Below are positions 43,361 through 51,937 of a stretch of DNA of 64,000 nt, in pieces. The position numbers were made by a program, and so were the translations under genes. How positions within the stretch are numbered: the stretch's first letter is position 1; every line of letters starts with the position of its first letter. The DNA comes from Planctomycetaceae bacterium (GTDB lineage: Bacteria; Planctomycetota; Planctomycetia; Planctomycetales; Planctomycetaceae): the NCBI GenBank assembly GCA_019636285.1, contig JAHBXV010000007.1, positions 62,001-126,000 on the forward strand. Direction: 5' to 3'. A model generated the notes under the pieces. It searched no databases and was not told the origin of the DNA. It was given only the letters and a program-made list of their open reading frames with translations.

Positions 43361-44401
43361 TCAGCGCAGCACAGGAGTCACATCCAGCAGAATGGTTCCC
43401 TCGCCGAGCGTCCACTCGCTGGCAGCGCGTCGGGCCGGCAGCAGGCGGGTCGAGCCGATCGCAAGGCTCTCGGTTTCCGAACCAAATCGGAGATCGACCC
43501 GGCCGCTCAGAACCAGCACGACATGACATTGGCCATCGTCATCCGGCACCCAGATCCCCGGACCTTTTCGTCGGACCATGTTGAAATAGGGGGACGAGAC
43601 CAGGTGCTCGGCTCGATGGCGAATCGCGGCGATCTGTCGAGGGCGGGTCGGGTTGACGGGTCCGTCGAGCCGCAACGAACGCAGCGCCTCCTCAACCTGT
43701 AATGGCCGCGGCCGGCTGTCGGAATCGAGACGGTTCCAATCAAACAGGCGGTAGGTGATGTCGCTCGGCTGCTGGATTTCCGCGAGCAGAATTCCCTCGC
43801 CAATCGCGTGGACCGTTCCCGCCGGAACTAGGACGCAGTCGCCCGGCGCCGGGTCGAACTCATGCAGACAATCGGCGATGGTTCCCTCGGTAAGGTGTCG
43901 TCGCAAATCGTCCCGAGTCACGCCCTCATGCAGACCCACATACAGACGGCTGCCGGGCTCGGCTTCCAGAATCACCCAAGCTTCCGTTTTGCCGCACCAC
44001 TGAGGATTCACCTGAGCAGCCGCGGCATCGTCGGGATGGACCTGCACGGACAGTCGGTCCGCCGCGTCGAGGAATTTGACCAGGAGCGGGAACCGGCTTC
44101 CGCTCCAGTCGGGGCCGAGCAAGAGCTCACCGCGAAACTGCGTGAGCCGTTCCAGCGTCCAGTCGGCATACGGACCGTCCGTCACGGTCGTCTGCTGGGG
44201 GCCAAGATCCGCCAGTTCCCAGCTTTCGGCGTAGTCCGTCTCCGAACCGATCCGCTTTCCCAGACGCTCTCCCAGGCGGCGGCCGCCCCATCGGGCTCGC
44301 TTCATAAGCGGCTCGAAGCTCAGGATAGGAAGCACCTCCGTGGAGCGATGATCCGCTTCGGAGAGGTTGAGCGTGGCGGGAAAATGCGGCGTTGATGGCA
44401 T
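43361..44401 (-). CDS. manA: Mannose-6-phosphate isomerase, class I
   Basis: The product has 346 residues, typical of the shorter class I (YvyI/ManA) type. Zn-binding and active-site motifs are present: FLDAADRLSVQVHPDD near 110-125, GKTEAWVILEAEPGSRLYVG near 136-155 and CVLVPAGTVHAIGEGILLAEIQQPSD near 188-213. WGGRRLGERLGK near 38-49 is the typical start. The enzyme interconverts mannose-6-phosphate and fructose-6-phosphate in the cytoplasm, feeding GDP-mannose and glycan synthesis. No strong ribosome site precedes the ATG at 44401, and the start is judged by length. Confidence 0.92.
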   Translation of the reverse strand: MPSTPHFPATLNLSEADHRSTEVLPILSFEPLMKRARWGGRRLGERLGKRIGSETDYAESWELADLGPQQTTVTDGPYADWTLERLTQFRGELLLGPDWSGSRFPLLVKFLDAADRLSVQVHPDDAAAAQVNPQWCGKTEAWVILEAEPGSRLYVGLHEGVTRDDLRRHLTEGTIADCLHEFDPAPGDCVLVPAGTVHAIGEGILLAEIQQPSDITYRLFDWNRLDSDSRPRPLQVEEALRSLRLDGPVNPTRPRQIAAIRHRAEHLVSSPYFNMVRRKGPGIWVPDDDGQCHVVLVLSGRVDLRFGSETESLAIGSTRLLPARRAASEWTLGEGTILLDVTPVLR

Positions 44402-44735
44402 GTAAAGATGTCACCCGGCACGGAACGCAATTCCAGCCTTTGGCCGCCGATCATGGCAGTTTGGCCAGCTTCCAACTCCAGCCGCGCCGGGAGCCCGTCC
44501 AGAGTTCCCGGGCGGGACGGGCAGGCGTGCGAGAACGAAACCGCCCTCACTCGACACCCGTCAACCCAGCAACTTCCATGATAGTCGTCCCACTGGACCA
44601 GAGGGTAGATTGCGATTCGTGGATTTCGGATGAATCTAGCAGGCCACCTGCCAGACGATTCAGTTTGCCCAGCCATGACGATTGTCACGGAGACCGCCGC
44701 CATTAAATCCGTGTAAATCCATCCTTGGATTAATC
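44402..44735. other. Intergenic region, no gene seen
   Basis: About 330 bases between manA and the secreted unknown gene. A minus-strand frame crosses it (to about 44703), but it overlaps manA in another frame and has no protein features. Nothing convincing was found. Confidence 0.45.
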
Positions 44736-45629
44736 TTATGGAGTATTTCCTGCCGAGACGCGGTACGACGCCGGGTGAACCTCTGAAGTCTCAGGGGAAT
44801 CGGGGCGAGCCGTCAGCGCCTGTTCGACAAGTTGCTCTCCCGCGCGCAACTGGCTGGTGGTAAAGAGCCGCGCCCCCACCGGTTGCAGACCGCTCTTGGG
44901 AAGGGATCGCAGTTTCGCCCAGTCGAGATCGCTCGCCAGGTGCCAGGCGGCCGCTTGCATGGCGTCGCGAGAAATTCGCGGTGAATAGCTTGCCAGAAGT
45001 TTCTCCAGCGCCGGATCGCTGGAAAAAGACTCAACGGGCCGCAGGCTGTACGTCATTGTCGCGGAAGGCTCCCGCCGGCCGTATTCCAGGCAGACGGATG
45101 CCAGTTTCAGACCCACCGTGGATTGCGGCGGTATGGAAAAGAAGCCCTGACCGGGATTGTTTCCCGATCCATTGAACAGGTTCTGCCCACCCGGAAAGGT
45201 TTGACCGCTCGCTCCCGGTTGCAGGGTGCCGCCAACGGTCTGGGCAAACTGGTTCATTCCCTGGCTGGCGCCGGAGCCGTTTGTTCCCTGTCCCAATCCA
45301 CCCGGACCGAAAAACCCGTTACCGGCCCCGGTCGACGCACCGAACTGTCCGTGGACATGCATGGCCACCACCGCTTCGGGAACCGAAACCGTCAGGGATT
45401 CATCAGTCAGATTGGTGATGAGGACGTTGGCCTGATAGGCGTCCTGGCACTTCGTCAGCACCTTGAGCTGCCCCGCTGTTTCTCCCGCAAACAGTTCAAC
45501 CACCTCGGCTTCGGGATCAAGCGTCAACTCACGAATCACTCCCGGACGGCCGCCCGTCACCATCGTGAGGGCCAGGACTCCCAGTGCGAGGGCCGGTAGA
45601 CGCCGGGTCGACAAACTGCGTGTCGGCAT
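44736..45629 (-). CDS. Secreted protein of unknown function
   Basis: The product has 297 residues. The ATG at 45629 follows GGAG and opens into a signal-peptide-like segment (LPALALGVLALTMVTGG). The middle (about 105-160) is rich in Gly, Asn and Gln (GAGNGFFGPGGLGQGTNGSG), suggesting a flexible linker between an N-terminal beta domain (ANVLITNLTDESLTVSVPEAVV) and a C-terminal helical part (MQAAAWHLASDLDWAKLRSL). No family is recognised. It follows the DapA-family gene on the same strand, with the palindromic repeat at 45766 between them. Confidence 0.6.
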   Translation of the reverse strand: MPTRSLSTRRLPALALGVLALTMVTGGRPGVIRELTLDPEAEVVELFAGETAGQLKVLTKCQDAYQANVLITNLTDESLTVSVPEAVVAMHVHGQFGASTGAGNGFFGPGGLGQGTNGSGASQGMNQFAQTVGGTLQPGASGQTFPGGQNLFNGSGNNPGQGFFSIPPQSTVGLKLASVCLEYGRREPSATMTYSLRPVESFSSDPALEKLLASYSPRISRDAMQAAAWHLASDLDWAKLRSLPKSGLQPVGARLFTTSQLRAGEQLVEQALTARPDSPETSEVHPASYRVSAGNTP

Positions 45630-45765
45630 GGTCACGTACTCCGAAGAGAGGATGGGCCAGGAGCGCGACTCGAATGAGAGGCTACTTTCCAAACGCGGGC
45701 AAATGCCCGGCTGGAACAGTGCATTCCAAGTCAGACACGGATTTTGGCGTAATTCCGACCCGGCA

Positions 45766-45849
45766 GGGTGGCACGCCCTGAGTCTTCGAAGGGCGTGGCA
45801 AACGAACACGTCCCACGCCCTTTGGCAAAGCCTTCAGGGCGTGCCACCC
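45766..45849. repeat. Paired-hairpin repeat, GGCACGCCCT type
   Basis: The outer 16 bases GGGTGGCACGCCCTGA (45766-45781) return as their perfect reverse complement at 45834-45849. Inside, AAGGGCGTGG (45789-45798) and CCACGCCCTT (45813-45822) form a second inverted pair, giving a nested or cruciform structure. It follows the same architecture as the other paired hairpins. Confidence 0.88.
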
Positions 45850-45874
45850 GAAAATGTTAAGTCGTGAAAACTCG

Positions 45875-46936
45875 CTAACCGGCGAGCCACGTTTCGCGGT
45901 TTGCCAGTACGAAGTCGTCGTCGACCAGGTGTGGATACACGCGGTCAATGCGATCGAGTTCCTCGGCTTGTCCGGGCGACAGCCGCTCGTGGTCCGAGAG
46001 ACACTCCGCATGCTCAAGAAGTCCCTGCCGTCGCAGAACTTCCTGAATCCCCGCGAGGCACCCTGCGAACCCGTTCGCCGCGTCGAAAACTGCGGCATTG
46101 GCATCAGTCACCTGCGACGCCAGCGTCAAAAGTTCGGCGTCCACAACGTGACCTTCGCGCCACGCACGATCGCAGCGTTCCCACTGCTCAACGGCCTTCC
46201 GAGTCCAGACAGCCCAGTGCCCGAGCAGCCCCCCGACAATCCGGCTGGGCCGCTCCGACGTCTCGCCAACGCGCCAGGGCGTGAGCAGGTCGATCAGAAT
46301 ATTGTCATCGTTGCCGGTGTAAAGCGCCACATCGTGCCGACCGGCATCCCGCAGTCCGCGAATGACATCCAGCGACTGATACCGGTTGAACGGCGCCAGC
46401 TTGACCGCCCACAGCTCCGGGACCGATTCGCCCAGCTTGCGCCAGAAGCGATACGACAACAGGCGCCCCCCAACCGCTGGCTGCAAATAGAAGCCGCATA
46501 GCGGGATTACCCGCGAGACCGCGTGGCAATGGCCCACCAGTTCTTCATCAGTGGCGTTGCGGAGCGCCGCCAAGCTCAAGAGTCCGACGTGATACCCCAG
46601 GTCGCGAAGCAGTTCCGCTTCCCGCACCGCCTGCGCGGTCGCGCCACAAATCCCGCCGATCCGTACCAATGGAGTATTGCGGGCCGCATCGGCTCGATCG
46701 CACTCCTCCCGTGCCAGTTCCAGAACCGGCCGGAATAATCCATGGCGTGGTTCGCGGATCTCGAACTGCGTCGTGTGAACGCCGACCGCCAGACCTCCCG
46801 CCCCGGCCGCGATGTAGTAGCGGCTGAGCGCCCGTTGCCGTCGCTCGTCGAGTTTCTTCGCCGTCGTGATCGCGAGCGGATGGGCCGGAATGACGAGCCC
46901 GCCCTGCAGGACGGAACGAATCGAGACACTGGTCAC
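45875..46936 (-). CDS. DapA-family (dihydrodipicolinate synthase-like) protein
   Basis: The product has 353 residues, longer than DapA itself (about 290). Segments fit the TIM-barrel family: VIPAHPLAITTAKKLDERRQRALSRYYIAAGAGGLAVGVHTTQF near 15-57 and the Lys region PELWAVKLAPFNRYQSLDVI near 178-197, where the Schiff-base Lys is expected. The usual Tyr in the GFYLQPAVGG segment has shifted context, so the reaction need not be dihydrodipicolinate synthesis. Its GTG start overlaps the stop of the cysteine desulfurase gene (GTGA), so translation is coupled. Pairing of an aldolase with a desulfurase suggests a shared pathway with a sulfur-containing intermediate, which is inference. Confidence 0.78.
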   Translation of the reverse strand: MTSVSIRSVLQGGLVIPAHPLAITTAKKLDERRQRALSRYYIAAGAGGLAVGVHTTQFEIREPRHGLFRPVLELAREECDRADAARNTPLVRIGGICGATAQAVREAELLRDLGYHVGLLSLAALRNATDEELVGHCHAVSRVIPLCGFYLQPAVGGRLLSYRFWRKLGESVPELWAVKLAPFNRYQSLDVIRGLRDAGRHDVALYTGNDDNILIDLLTPWRVGETSERPSRIVGGLLGHWAVWTRKAVEQWERCDRAWREGHVVDAELLTLASQVTDANAAVFDAANGFAGCLAGIQEVLRRQGLLEHAECLSDHERLSPGQAEELDRIDRVYPHLVDDDFVLANRETWLAG

Positions 46937-48138
46937 GAATGGGCCTCCTCGCGAGCAATCGCTGTCGTCGAATGATCGTTCTGCCGGAGGCGGGCGACAA
47001 CCCTCGAAATTCGCTCGGCGGCTGCTTCAATCTCCGCGTCCGTCGTCAGGGCCGTCAGACTGAAGCGAATCGACGACTTCGCCAATTCGGGCGAAACGCC
47101 CATCGCCAGCAAGACCTCGGCTGCCTCAGCCGACCCGCTCGCGCAGGTTGTCCCCAGCGAACAGGCGATTCCTTCCAGGTCCAGATTCACGAGGAGCGCT
47201 TCGCCATCAACTTCAGGGAAGCCGATGCAGCTTGTGTTCGGGATGCGTGAAACCGACTGACCATGAACAATCAGCGGCCCGGCATTCGCCGTCAGGCGCT
47301 GTTCAAGTTCATCCCGCTGCCGCGTCATCCGTTCAATTCGGGTCGCTCGCTCGCGATGCCAAGTCGACAGCGCATGGGCCATTCCCGCCGCCAGGATGAC
47401 GGGTTCTGTTCCCGGTCGAAGTCCGGCTTCCTGATGCCCGCCATGCAAGACTGGAGTCAGCCGCGTGCCCTGACGTACCAGCAATCCGCCGATTCCTCGG
47501 GGTCCATGAAACTTGTGGGCCGCGAAACTGAGCGTCGTCGATCCCAATTCGCGAAAGGAAACCGGAATCCGACCGACAGCCTGCACCGCATCGAGATGAA
47601 CCGGGCACCCCACGTCTGCGGCCCGCTCCACGAGCGGCGCGACGTTCTGAAGAATGCCGGTCTCGTTATGGGCCACAAGCGCGGTGACCAGTCCCGTCTC
47701 GCCGGTGACGATGTTCTCAATCTCGTCCCGTTGAATCAGTCCATTGGCGTCGATAGGCAACGCGGCGATCGACCAGCCTTGCTGAACCAAGGCGAGGCAG
47801 GTTTGCCGCGTGGCGGGGTGTTCGCCCGGCGGGCTGACGAGGCGCTTTCGCGAACCGCGGGCCAAGCCAAAAATCGCCAGATTGTTGCTCTCGGTCCCGC
47901 CGCTGGTGAAGACCACTTCTTCCGGCTCGGCGTCCAGAATCTCCGCGATCGTCTCTCGACTCTCTTCGAGCACGCGGCGGGCCTTGCGTCCAAAACCATG
48001 GCGACTGCCAGGGTTCCCCCACGCCTGGCTGCTTAGCTCGTACATGAGTTCCAACACCTCCGGCAACGGAGGCGTCGTGGCATTTCCATCGAGATAAATC
48101 GGGGCGCTCATTGACTTCGTCGAGTCTCGGCTCTTCAT
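46933..48138 (-). CDS. Cysteine desulfurase (NifS/IscS family)
   Basis: The product has 401 residues. PLP-enzyme motifs: YLDGNATTPPLPEVLE near 15-30, FTSGGTESNNLAIFG near 76-90, HNETGILQ near 155, HLDAVQAVG near 179 and the PLP Lys in SFAAHKFHGPRGIG near 203-216. The persulfide Cys lies in SLGTTCASGSAEAAEVLLAMG near 332-352. It releases sulfur from cysteine for Fe-S clusters or thio-cofactors. Start ATG at 48138, with ATG at 48111 as an alternative. No iscU, iscR or suf genes are nearby, which suggests a dedicated role with the coupled DapA-family protein or in tRNA/cofactor thiolation. Confidence 0.9.
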   Translation of the reverse strand: MKSRDSTKSMSAPIYLDGNATTPPLPEVLELMYELSSQAWGNPGSRHGFGRKARRVLEESRETIAEILDAEPEEVVFTSGGTESNNLAIFGLARGSRKRLVSPPGEHPATRQTCLALVQQGWSIAALPIDANGLIQRDEIENIVTGETGLVTALVAHNETGILQNVAPLVERAADVGCPVHLDAVQAVGRIPVSFRELGSTTLSFAAHKFHGPRGIGGLLVRQGTRLTPVLHGGHQEAGLRPGTEPVILAAGMAHALSTWHRERATRIERMTRQRDELEQRLTANAGPLIVHGQSVSRIPNTSCIGFPEVDGEALLVNLDLEGIACSLGTTCASGSAEAAEVLLAMGVSPELAKSSIRFSLTALTTDAEIEAAAERISRVVARLRQNDHSTTAIAREEAHS

Positions 48139-48207
48139 GACAGCGAGCCGGACGCCCGGCCAAGTGTTCTTGACGCTCGCAAGTGACGTCCGCCGCGAAG
48201 TTTCGAG

Positions 48208-48561
48208 TTAGTCGCCCCGGTTTTCAGTCGCATCTGCGACCTGCAATTCCAGATTCAGAACCTCCGCGATGCGTTCGATCGCGTCGCTCGGAAGTGGGGA
48301 TTCGGCCAAAAGAAATCGTTCCAACGCCTCCCAGGTCATGCCAGTTTGCGCCAGGAATTCGGGCAGGCTGAGCCCTCGCTGGTGAATGCCATGGATCGCT
48401 CGTCTGAGCTGGCCGCTGAAAGTCGCTTCCTCGGCTGCCAGTTCCATGCGACGGAACTTTTCGTCAATGAGTGGTCGCTCGGCTTCAACTTTCTCAGCCA
48501 GTTCCTTCATCCGGGCCGATTCTTCCGGGGTCAGCGTCCGCATCGTCCGCTTGATCTCCAT
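48208..48561 (-). CDS. XRE-type HTH antitoxin-like protein, copy 1
   Basis: The product has 117 residues. The N-terminal 50 are helical and charged (TPEESARMKELAEKVEAE). The C-terminal part FSGQLRRAIHGIHQRGLSLPEFLAQTG followed by EALERFLLAESPLPSDAIERIAEVL has the spacing of an XRE helix-turn-helix domain, with an LxRFL-type recognition helix. Its ATG overlaps the TAA of the toxin-like gene by one base (TAATG), and GGAGGAAAGATA precedes it. The partner gene upstream is the small 82-residue protein, so the order toxin then antitoxin is that of HigBA-like modules. A homologous pair is at 63511-64000. Confidence 0.68.
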   Translation of the reverse strand: MEIKRTMRTLTPEESARMKELAEKVEAERPLIDEKFRRMELAAEEATFSGQLRRAIHGIHQRGLSLPEFLAQTGMTWEALERFLLAESPLPSDAIERIAEVLNLELQVADATENRGD

Positions 48562-48809
48562 TATCTTTCCTCCGGTTCGTAGGCGGTCACCGGCAACATG
48601 GTCAACGGGTCTTCAAGCCACTCGAATACACAGACCAGCCATCGACCGGCTGTTGTATAACCGCGGATCAGCGGCAGACCCGTGGAATCACTGCGTTCGA
48701 TTCTCGCCCGCTGGCCGAACACCACTTCTTCAAATTCATCGGGGGTAATGCCGTGCTCGGCGAGATGGGCTATGGCTTCGTCCGTCCAAATGACCTCGAA
48801 CCAAGCCAT
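48561..48809 (-). CDS. Small toxin-like protein (BrnT/RelE-like), copy 1
   Basis: The product has 82 residues. The arrangement WTDEAIAHLAEHGITPDEFEEVV, then SDSTGLPLIRGYTTAGRWLVCVFEW and LPVTAYEP, resembles BrnT-type and related RelE-fold toxins, in which an N-terminal helix-strand region is followed by a strand with Arg and a hydrophobic strand. Toxin activity, probably as an endoribonuclease, is inferred only from size, fold pattern and partner. It overlaps the HTH gene by one base. The second copy ends at 63858 with the similar [19 protein letters not shown] segment. Confidence 0.6.
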   Translation of the reverse strand: MAWFEVIWTDEAIAHLAEHGITPDEFEEVVFGQRARIERSDSTGLPLIRGYTTAGRWLVCVFEWLEDPLTMLPVTAYEPEER

Positions 48810-48861
48810 TGTCGCTGTTTCCGATCGGCGTTCGCAATACGTGTGCGTGAAATGAGATGAC

Positions 48862-49989
48862 TCACCCGGAAATCGCCTCAACCCGCGCAATCTCATCGAG
48901 ACGAATCGGCCCCACGTCTTCCCAAGCGTCTGAATTTGCGGGCCGGGCGTGCAGGAACAACTCTCCGCCCGCACTTTTCCGCCCGTCGGGATGGCCCAGA
49001 AACTCGCGTCCATCATGCAGTGTGACGCGAACTCGGGCTGACTCATCGAACCCGAGTTGCGGATGGACCAGCGCTGTGAATCGCGACCAAGCCCAGCGCC
49101 AGAGAGTCCGTGCCGGATCGACCTGTCCCGCGAGATTAATCCAGTCTCGTTCGGCCAGGACAAGCTCCGCGAGTGTCGCCTGACGGCTCCACGCCTCCAA
49201 CGACTCGCTCAGCCACTTTCGCCGCGATTCGACCAGTTCCGCGAACGACTTTGGGCAAGTCCCGTTATCGACTTTCGTGGTGGCTTCCTGCATCAGCCGA
49301 TGACGACGAAACTCGCGATGGACGCGCTGAAAAACGTCCTCGCCGACATCGTCAACCGTGCGCAGTTCTCCGTCCTGGCAACCCGCGACGCGCGACCACG
49401 CCGGTTCAGTCGCAGCCAGGTGTTCATACACTTCAGCTACACTTTGCAGATACTCCCCGTCGGCCTCCTGGAGATCAGCCGCGCTGTCGGTATACGTTCG
49501 CCGGGCCTTGCGCGCAATCAACTCTTGCGCCTGGGCGACTGGCAGATCGAGCCAGACAGTCAGGTCGGGTCGCGGCGTGCGGAACACCTGGTGTTCGACC
49601 GTGAGGATTTCCCGAATCAATCGGTCCCGCTCCTCGGCCGTCCGTTTGGCTCCCTGGTGGGCAATGTTCGACGCGACAAACCGGTCGCAGACGACAATTT
49701 CGTGCGTCGCCAAAAGCCCGGCCAGATGGTCCCGCGATTCAAACCGGTCCCCGGCGTACAACAGGGCCGCCAGAAACGGGTCGACCTCATCGAGCGCGCC
49801 AAAGCGACCATTCAGGAATTCGCCAACCCTCGCCCCGAATGTCGTTTGCGTGTATCGAGGAAAGCTGACCAGCGATGTTTTGATGCCCTCAGACGTCAGC
49901 CGGGAGACCAGCCGTTCGGCTTGTGTCCCCTTGCCCGATCCGTCAATTCCCTCGATGGCGACCAGAAAACCCACGACAGCGTCTCGCAT
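48862..49989 (-). CDS. tmk: Thymidylate kinase with C-terminal extension
   Basis: The product has 375 residues, where Tmk is usually about 200-215. The first part (to about 230) is a dTMP kinase: P-loop AIEGIDGSGKGTQAERLV near 11-28, the DR(F/Y) motif CDRFVASNIAHQGAKR near 100-115, and VWLDLPVAQAQELIARKARR near 143-162. The remaining roughly 145 residues have a helical, Trp-rich segment (KWLSESLEAWSRQ, WINLAG, LWRWAWSRF) and a strand-rich end (RVRVTLHDGREFLG). This tail is not part of a normal Tmk. The ATG at 49989 is preferred to the TTG at 49992. It phosphorylates dTMP to dTDP. Divergent from the synthase gene at 50123. Confidence 0.82.
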   Translation of the reverse strand: MRDAVVGFLVAIEGIDGSGKGTQAERLVSRLTSEGIKTSLVSFPRYTQTTFGARVGEFLNGRFGALDEVDPFLAALLYAGDRFESRDHLAGLLATHEIVVCDRFVASNIAHQGAKRTAEERDRLIREILTVEHQVFRTPRPDLTVWLDLPVAQAQELIARKARRTYTDSAADLQEADGEYLQSVAEVYEHLAATEPAWSRVAGCQDGELRTVDDVGEDVFQRVHREFRRHRLMQEATTKVDNGTCPKSFAELVESRRKWLSESLEAWSRQATLAELVLAERDWINLAGQVDPARTLWRWAWSRFTALVHPQLGFDESARVRVTLHDGREFLGHPDGRKSAGGELFLHARPANSDAWEDVGPIRLDEIARVEAISG

Positions 49990-50122
49990 CAAACGGCTTG
50001 GCGGCCCGATTCACGTGTTCGCTCGGAACCAGACCTCGGGCGAAGAGGCGAAGTGCCTTCCAGGGCGATATCCTACCCGGCATGCGGTTGCCACCACAGT
50101 CTTCGCGAGAGACGCCGCTTCG

Positions 50123-51031
50123 ATGAACAACCGATTGAATGAGTCGTACGTCTGGTGTCGTCAATTGACGCGCCAGACGGCCGGCAACTTTGGTTACGCC
50201 TTCCACACCCTCCCACGCGACCGCTATCTGGCGATGTGCGCGCTCTACGCCTACATGCGCGTGACCGATGACCTCGCCGACGATGAACGACTGGACCTCA
50301 CCGATCGTCGCCGCCAACTCGAGAACTGGCGGACCGATGTGAAGAATTCGCTCGCGGGTCACCCCCCCAGCCATCCGGCTCTCCCCGCGCTCGCCGATAT
50401 TGTGAATCGTTATGCGATACCGGCTGACTCGCTGCTCACCGTCATCGATGGCGTCGAGTTCGACCTCTCGCCGCGAACCATCGCGACGTTCGATGAGCTG
50501 TCATTCTATTGCCATCAGGTCGCCGGCGTCGTGGGAGTCTGCTGTCTCCACATCTGGGGGTATCTGGAACCACGGGCACTCGTCCTCGCCGATCGTTGCG
50601 GCCGCGCCCTGCAACTGACCAATATCCTCCGCGATCTCGCCGAAGACGCTGGGCAGGGCCGCTTCTATATTCCGGAGCAGGACTTCATCGAGTGCGGCTA
50701 TACCCGCGAAGAACTCGCCGCCGGTCGCGAAGGCCCCGGTTTTCAGCTCCTGATGGAACGCATGTCGAGCCGCGCGCTCGCCGATTACGAGGCCGCCGAA
50801 GAGCTGTTCGCCGTCGTGGACCAGCCGGGGCGTCCGATTCTGCGCGCGATGATCGACATTTACTGGGAATTGTTCCTCAAACTGCGCGCGACGCACTTCA
50901 GTCTGTCGCAGGGGCGAGTCCGCCTGTCGAAGGCCCGCAAATGCTGGCTGGCGACTCGCGCCTGGCTGCGTCCGGTCCGACGGGAAATCGCGGCTCCCCT
51001 CGCGAAAACCTCAGCATTCGCGGTTCGTTGA
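50123..51031 (+). CDS. Squalene/phytoene synthase family enzyme
   Basis: The product has 302 residues. The two Asp-rich diphosphate-binding motifs are present: YMRVTDDLADDE near 45-56 and LTNILRDLAEDAGQGRFYIP near 172-191. YCHQVAGVVG near 133-142 and CGRALQLTN are conserved in HpnC/HpnD and CrtB enzymes. The family condenses two prenyl diphosphates to squalene-type or phytoene products, in planctomycetes mainly for hopanoids or carotenoids. No other hopanoid or carotenoid gene was seen in this window, so the exact product is open. The start is the family start, as upstream in-frame sequence is antisense to tmk. Confidence 0.87.
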   Translation: MNNRLNESYVWCRQLTRQTAGNFGYAFHTLPRDRYLAMCALYAYMRVTDDLADDERLDLTDRRRQLENWRTDVKNSLAGHPPSHPALPALADIVNRYAIPADSLLTVIDGVEFDLSPRTIATFDELSFYCHQVAGVVGVCCLHIWGYLEPRALVLADRCGRALQLTNILRDLAEDAGQGRFYIPEQDFIECGYTREELAAGREGPGFQLLMERMSSRALADYEAAEELFAVVDQPGRPILRAMIDIYWELFLKLRATHFSLSQGRVRLSKARKCWLATRAWLRPVRREIAAPLAKTSAFAVR

Positions 51032-51115
51032 CGCGCCCGGCCGTCTGCTCACAATCCTTCGGAAAAGCCCGCGAAAACTTGCGGACTTTGAAACAACGTC
51101 GAATCGAGAACGGTC

Positions 51116-51925
51116 ATGTCGAAGAACGCAAATCGGGCGGCCTGGAATCGCCTGTCGAACGGCAGCCAGTTTGCCAAGGTTGCGACCGACGAGGAATGTC
51201 GTGATCCGCTCAAAACGCTTGATGGTCGCGGCTGGCTGCCTCCCTCGGTGCGCGGGCTCGACGTCCTCTGCCTCGCGTCTGGAGGAGGCTGGCAGTCGAT
51301 CCTGTATGCCTCGGCGGGCGCACGGGTGACGGTCGTTGATATCAGTCCCGGCATGCTGGAGCTCGATCGTCGCGAGTCCGAGCGGCGCGGTCTGGTTGTC
51401 CGCACGTTGGAAGCCTCGATGGACGATCTCTCAGGCCTCGGCGACGCGACCTTCGATATTGTCCATCAACCCGTCAGCACCTGCTACATTCCGGACTTGG
51501 CCGCCGTTTATGGCGAGGTCGCCCGCGTACTGCGGACCGGCGGGCTCTACATCAGTCAGCACAAGCAGCCGACAAGTTTGCAGATCTCCCATCAGGACGA
51601 CCGGCGGCGATTCGTCCTGGGAGTCGAGTACTACCACGGCGGCCCGCTCCCCGCTGTCGAAGATCGCTCTTACCGCGAAGACGGTGCGGTTGAGTATCTG
51701 CACCGTTGGGAGCAGTTGGTCGGCGACCTGTGCCGCGCCGGGTTCGTCATCGAAGACCTGCGCGAGCCAAAGCGGGCCGACTGGAAAGCACCGCCCACGC
51801 ACTTCGGCTATCGCGGGCGGTTTGTTGCCCCGTATGTCCGCATGAAAGCTCGACGGATTGCCCGCGAGGTGGCATCGCCGTCGAGCCAGCAGTTGTGGGT
51901 TCCGGAAACTCTCGCCGGCGATTGA
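51116..51925 (+). CDS. Class I SAM-dependent methyltransferase
   Basis: The product has 269 residues. SAM motif I is VLCLASGGGWQSI at about 46-58, preceded by VRGLD. VTVVDISPGMLELDRR near 70-85 supplies the acidic residue that contacts the ribose. FDIVHQPVSTCYIPDL near 114-129 and VLRTGGLYISQHK near 140-152 are motif II and III-like. No membrane segment. It lies 84 bases after the synthase gene and may be co-transcribed. The substrate is unknown; a lipid or quinone is conceivable given the neighbour. It ends 12 bases before greA, which converges on it. Confidence 0.87.
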   Translation: MSKNANRAAWNRLSNGSQFAKVATDEECRDPLKTLDGRGWLPPSVRGLDVLCLASGGGWQSILYASAGARVTVVDISPGMLELDRRESERRGLVVRTLEASMDDLSGLGDATFDIVHQPVSTCYIPDLAAVYGEVARVLRTGGLYISQHKQPTSLQISHQDDRRRFVLGVEYYHGGPLPAVEDRSYREDGAVEYLHRWEQLVGDLCRAGFVIEDLREPKRADWKAPPTHFGYRGRFVAPYVRMKARRIAREVASPSSQQLWVPETLAGD

Positions 51926-51937
51926 TCTGCCGCCGAT

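Noticed and set aside
44320-44703. 127-codon minus-strand frame upstream of manA
   Set aside because: It overlaps the manA start in another frame, has no family pattern and no convincing ribosome site.
49057-50142. 361-codon open frame on the plus strand
   Set aside because: It is antisense to the thymidylate kinase gene and has no recognisable protein pattern.
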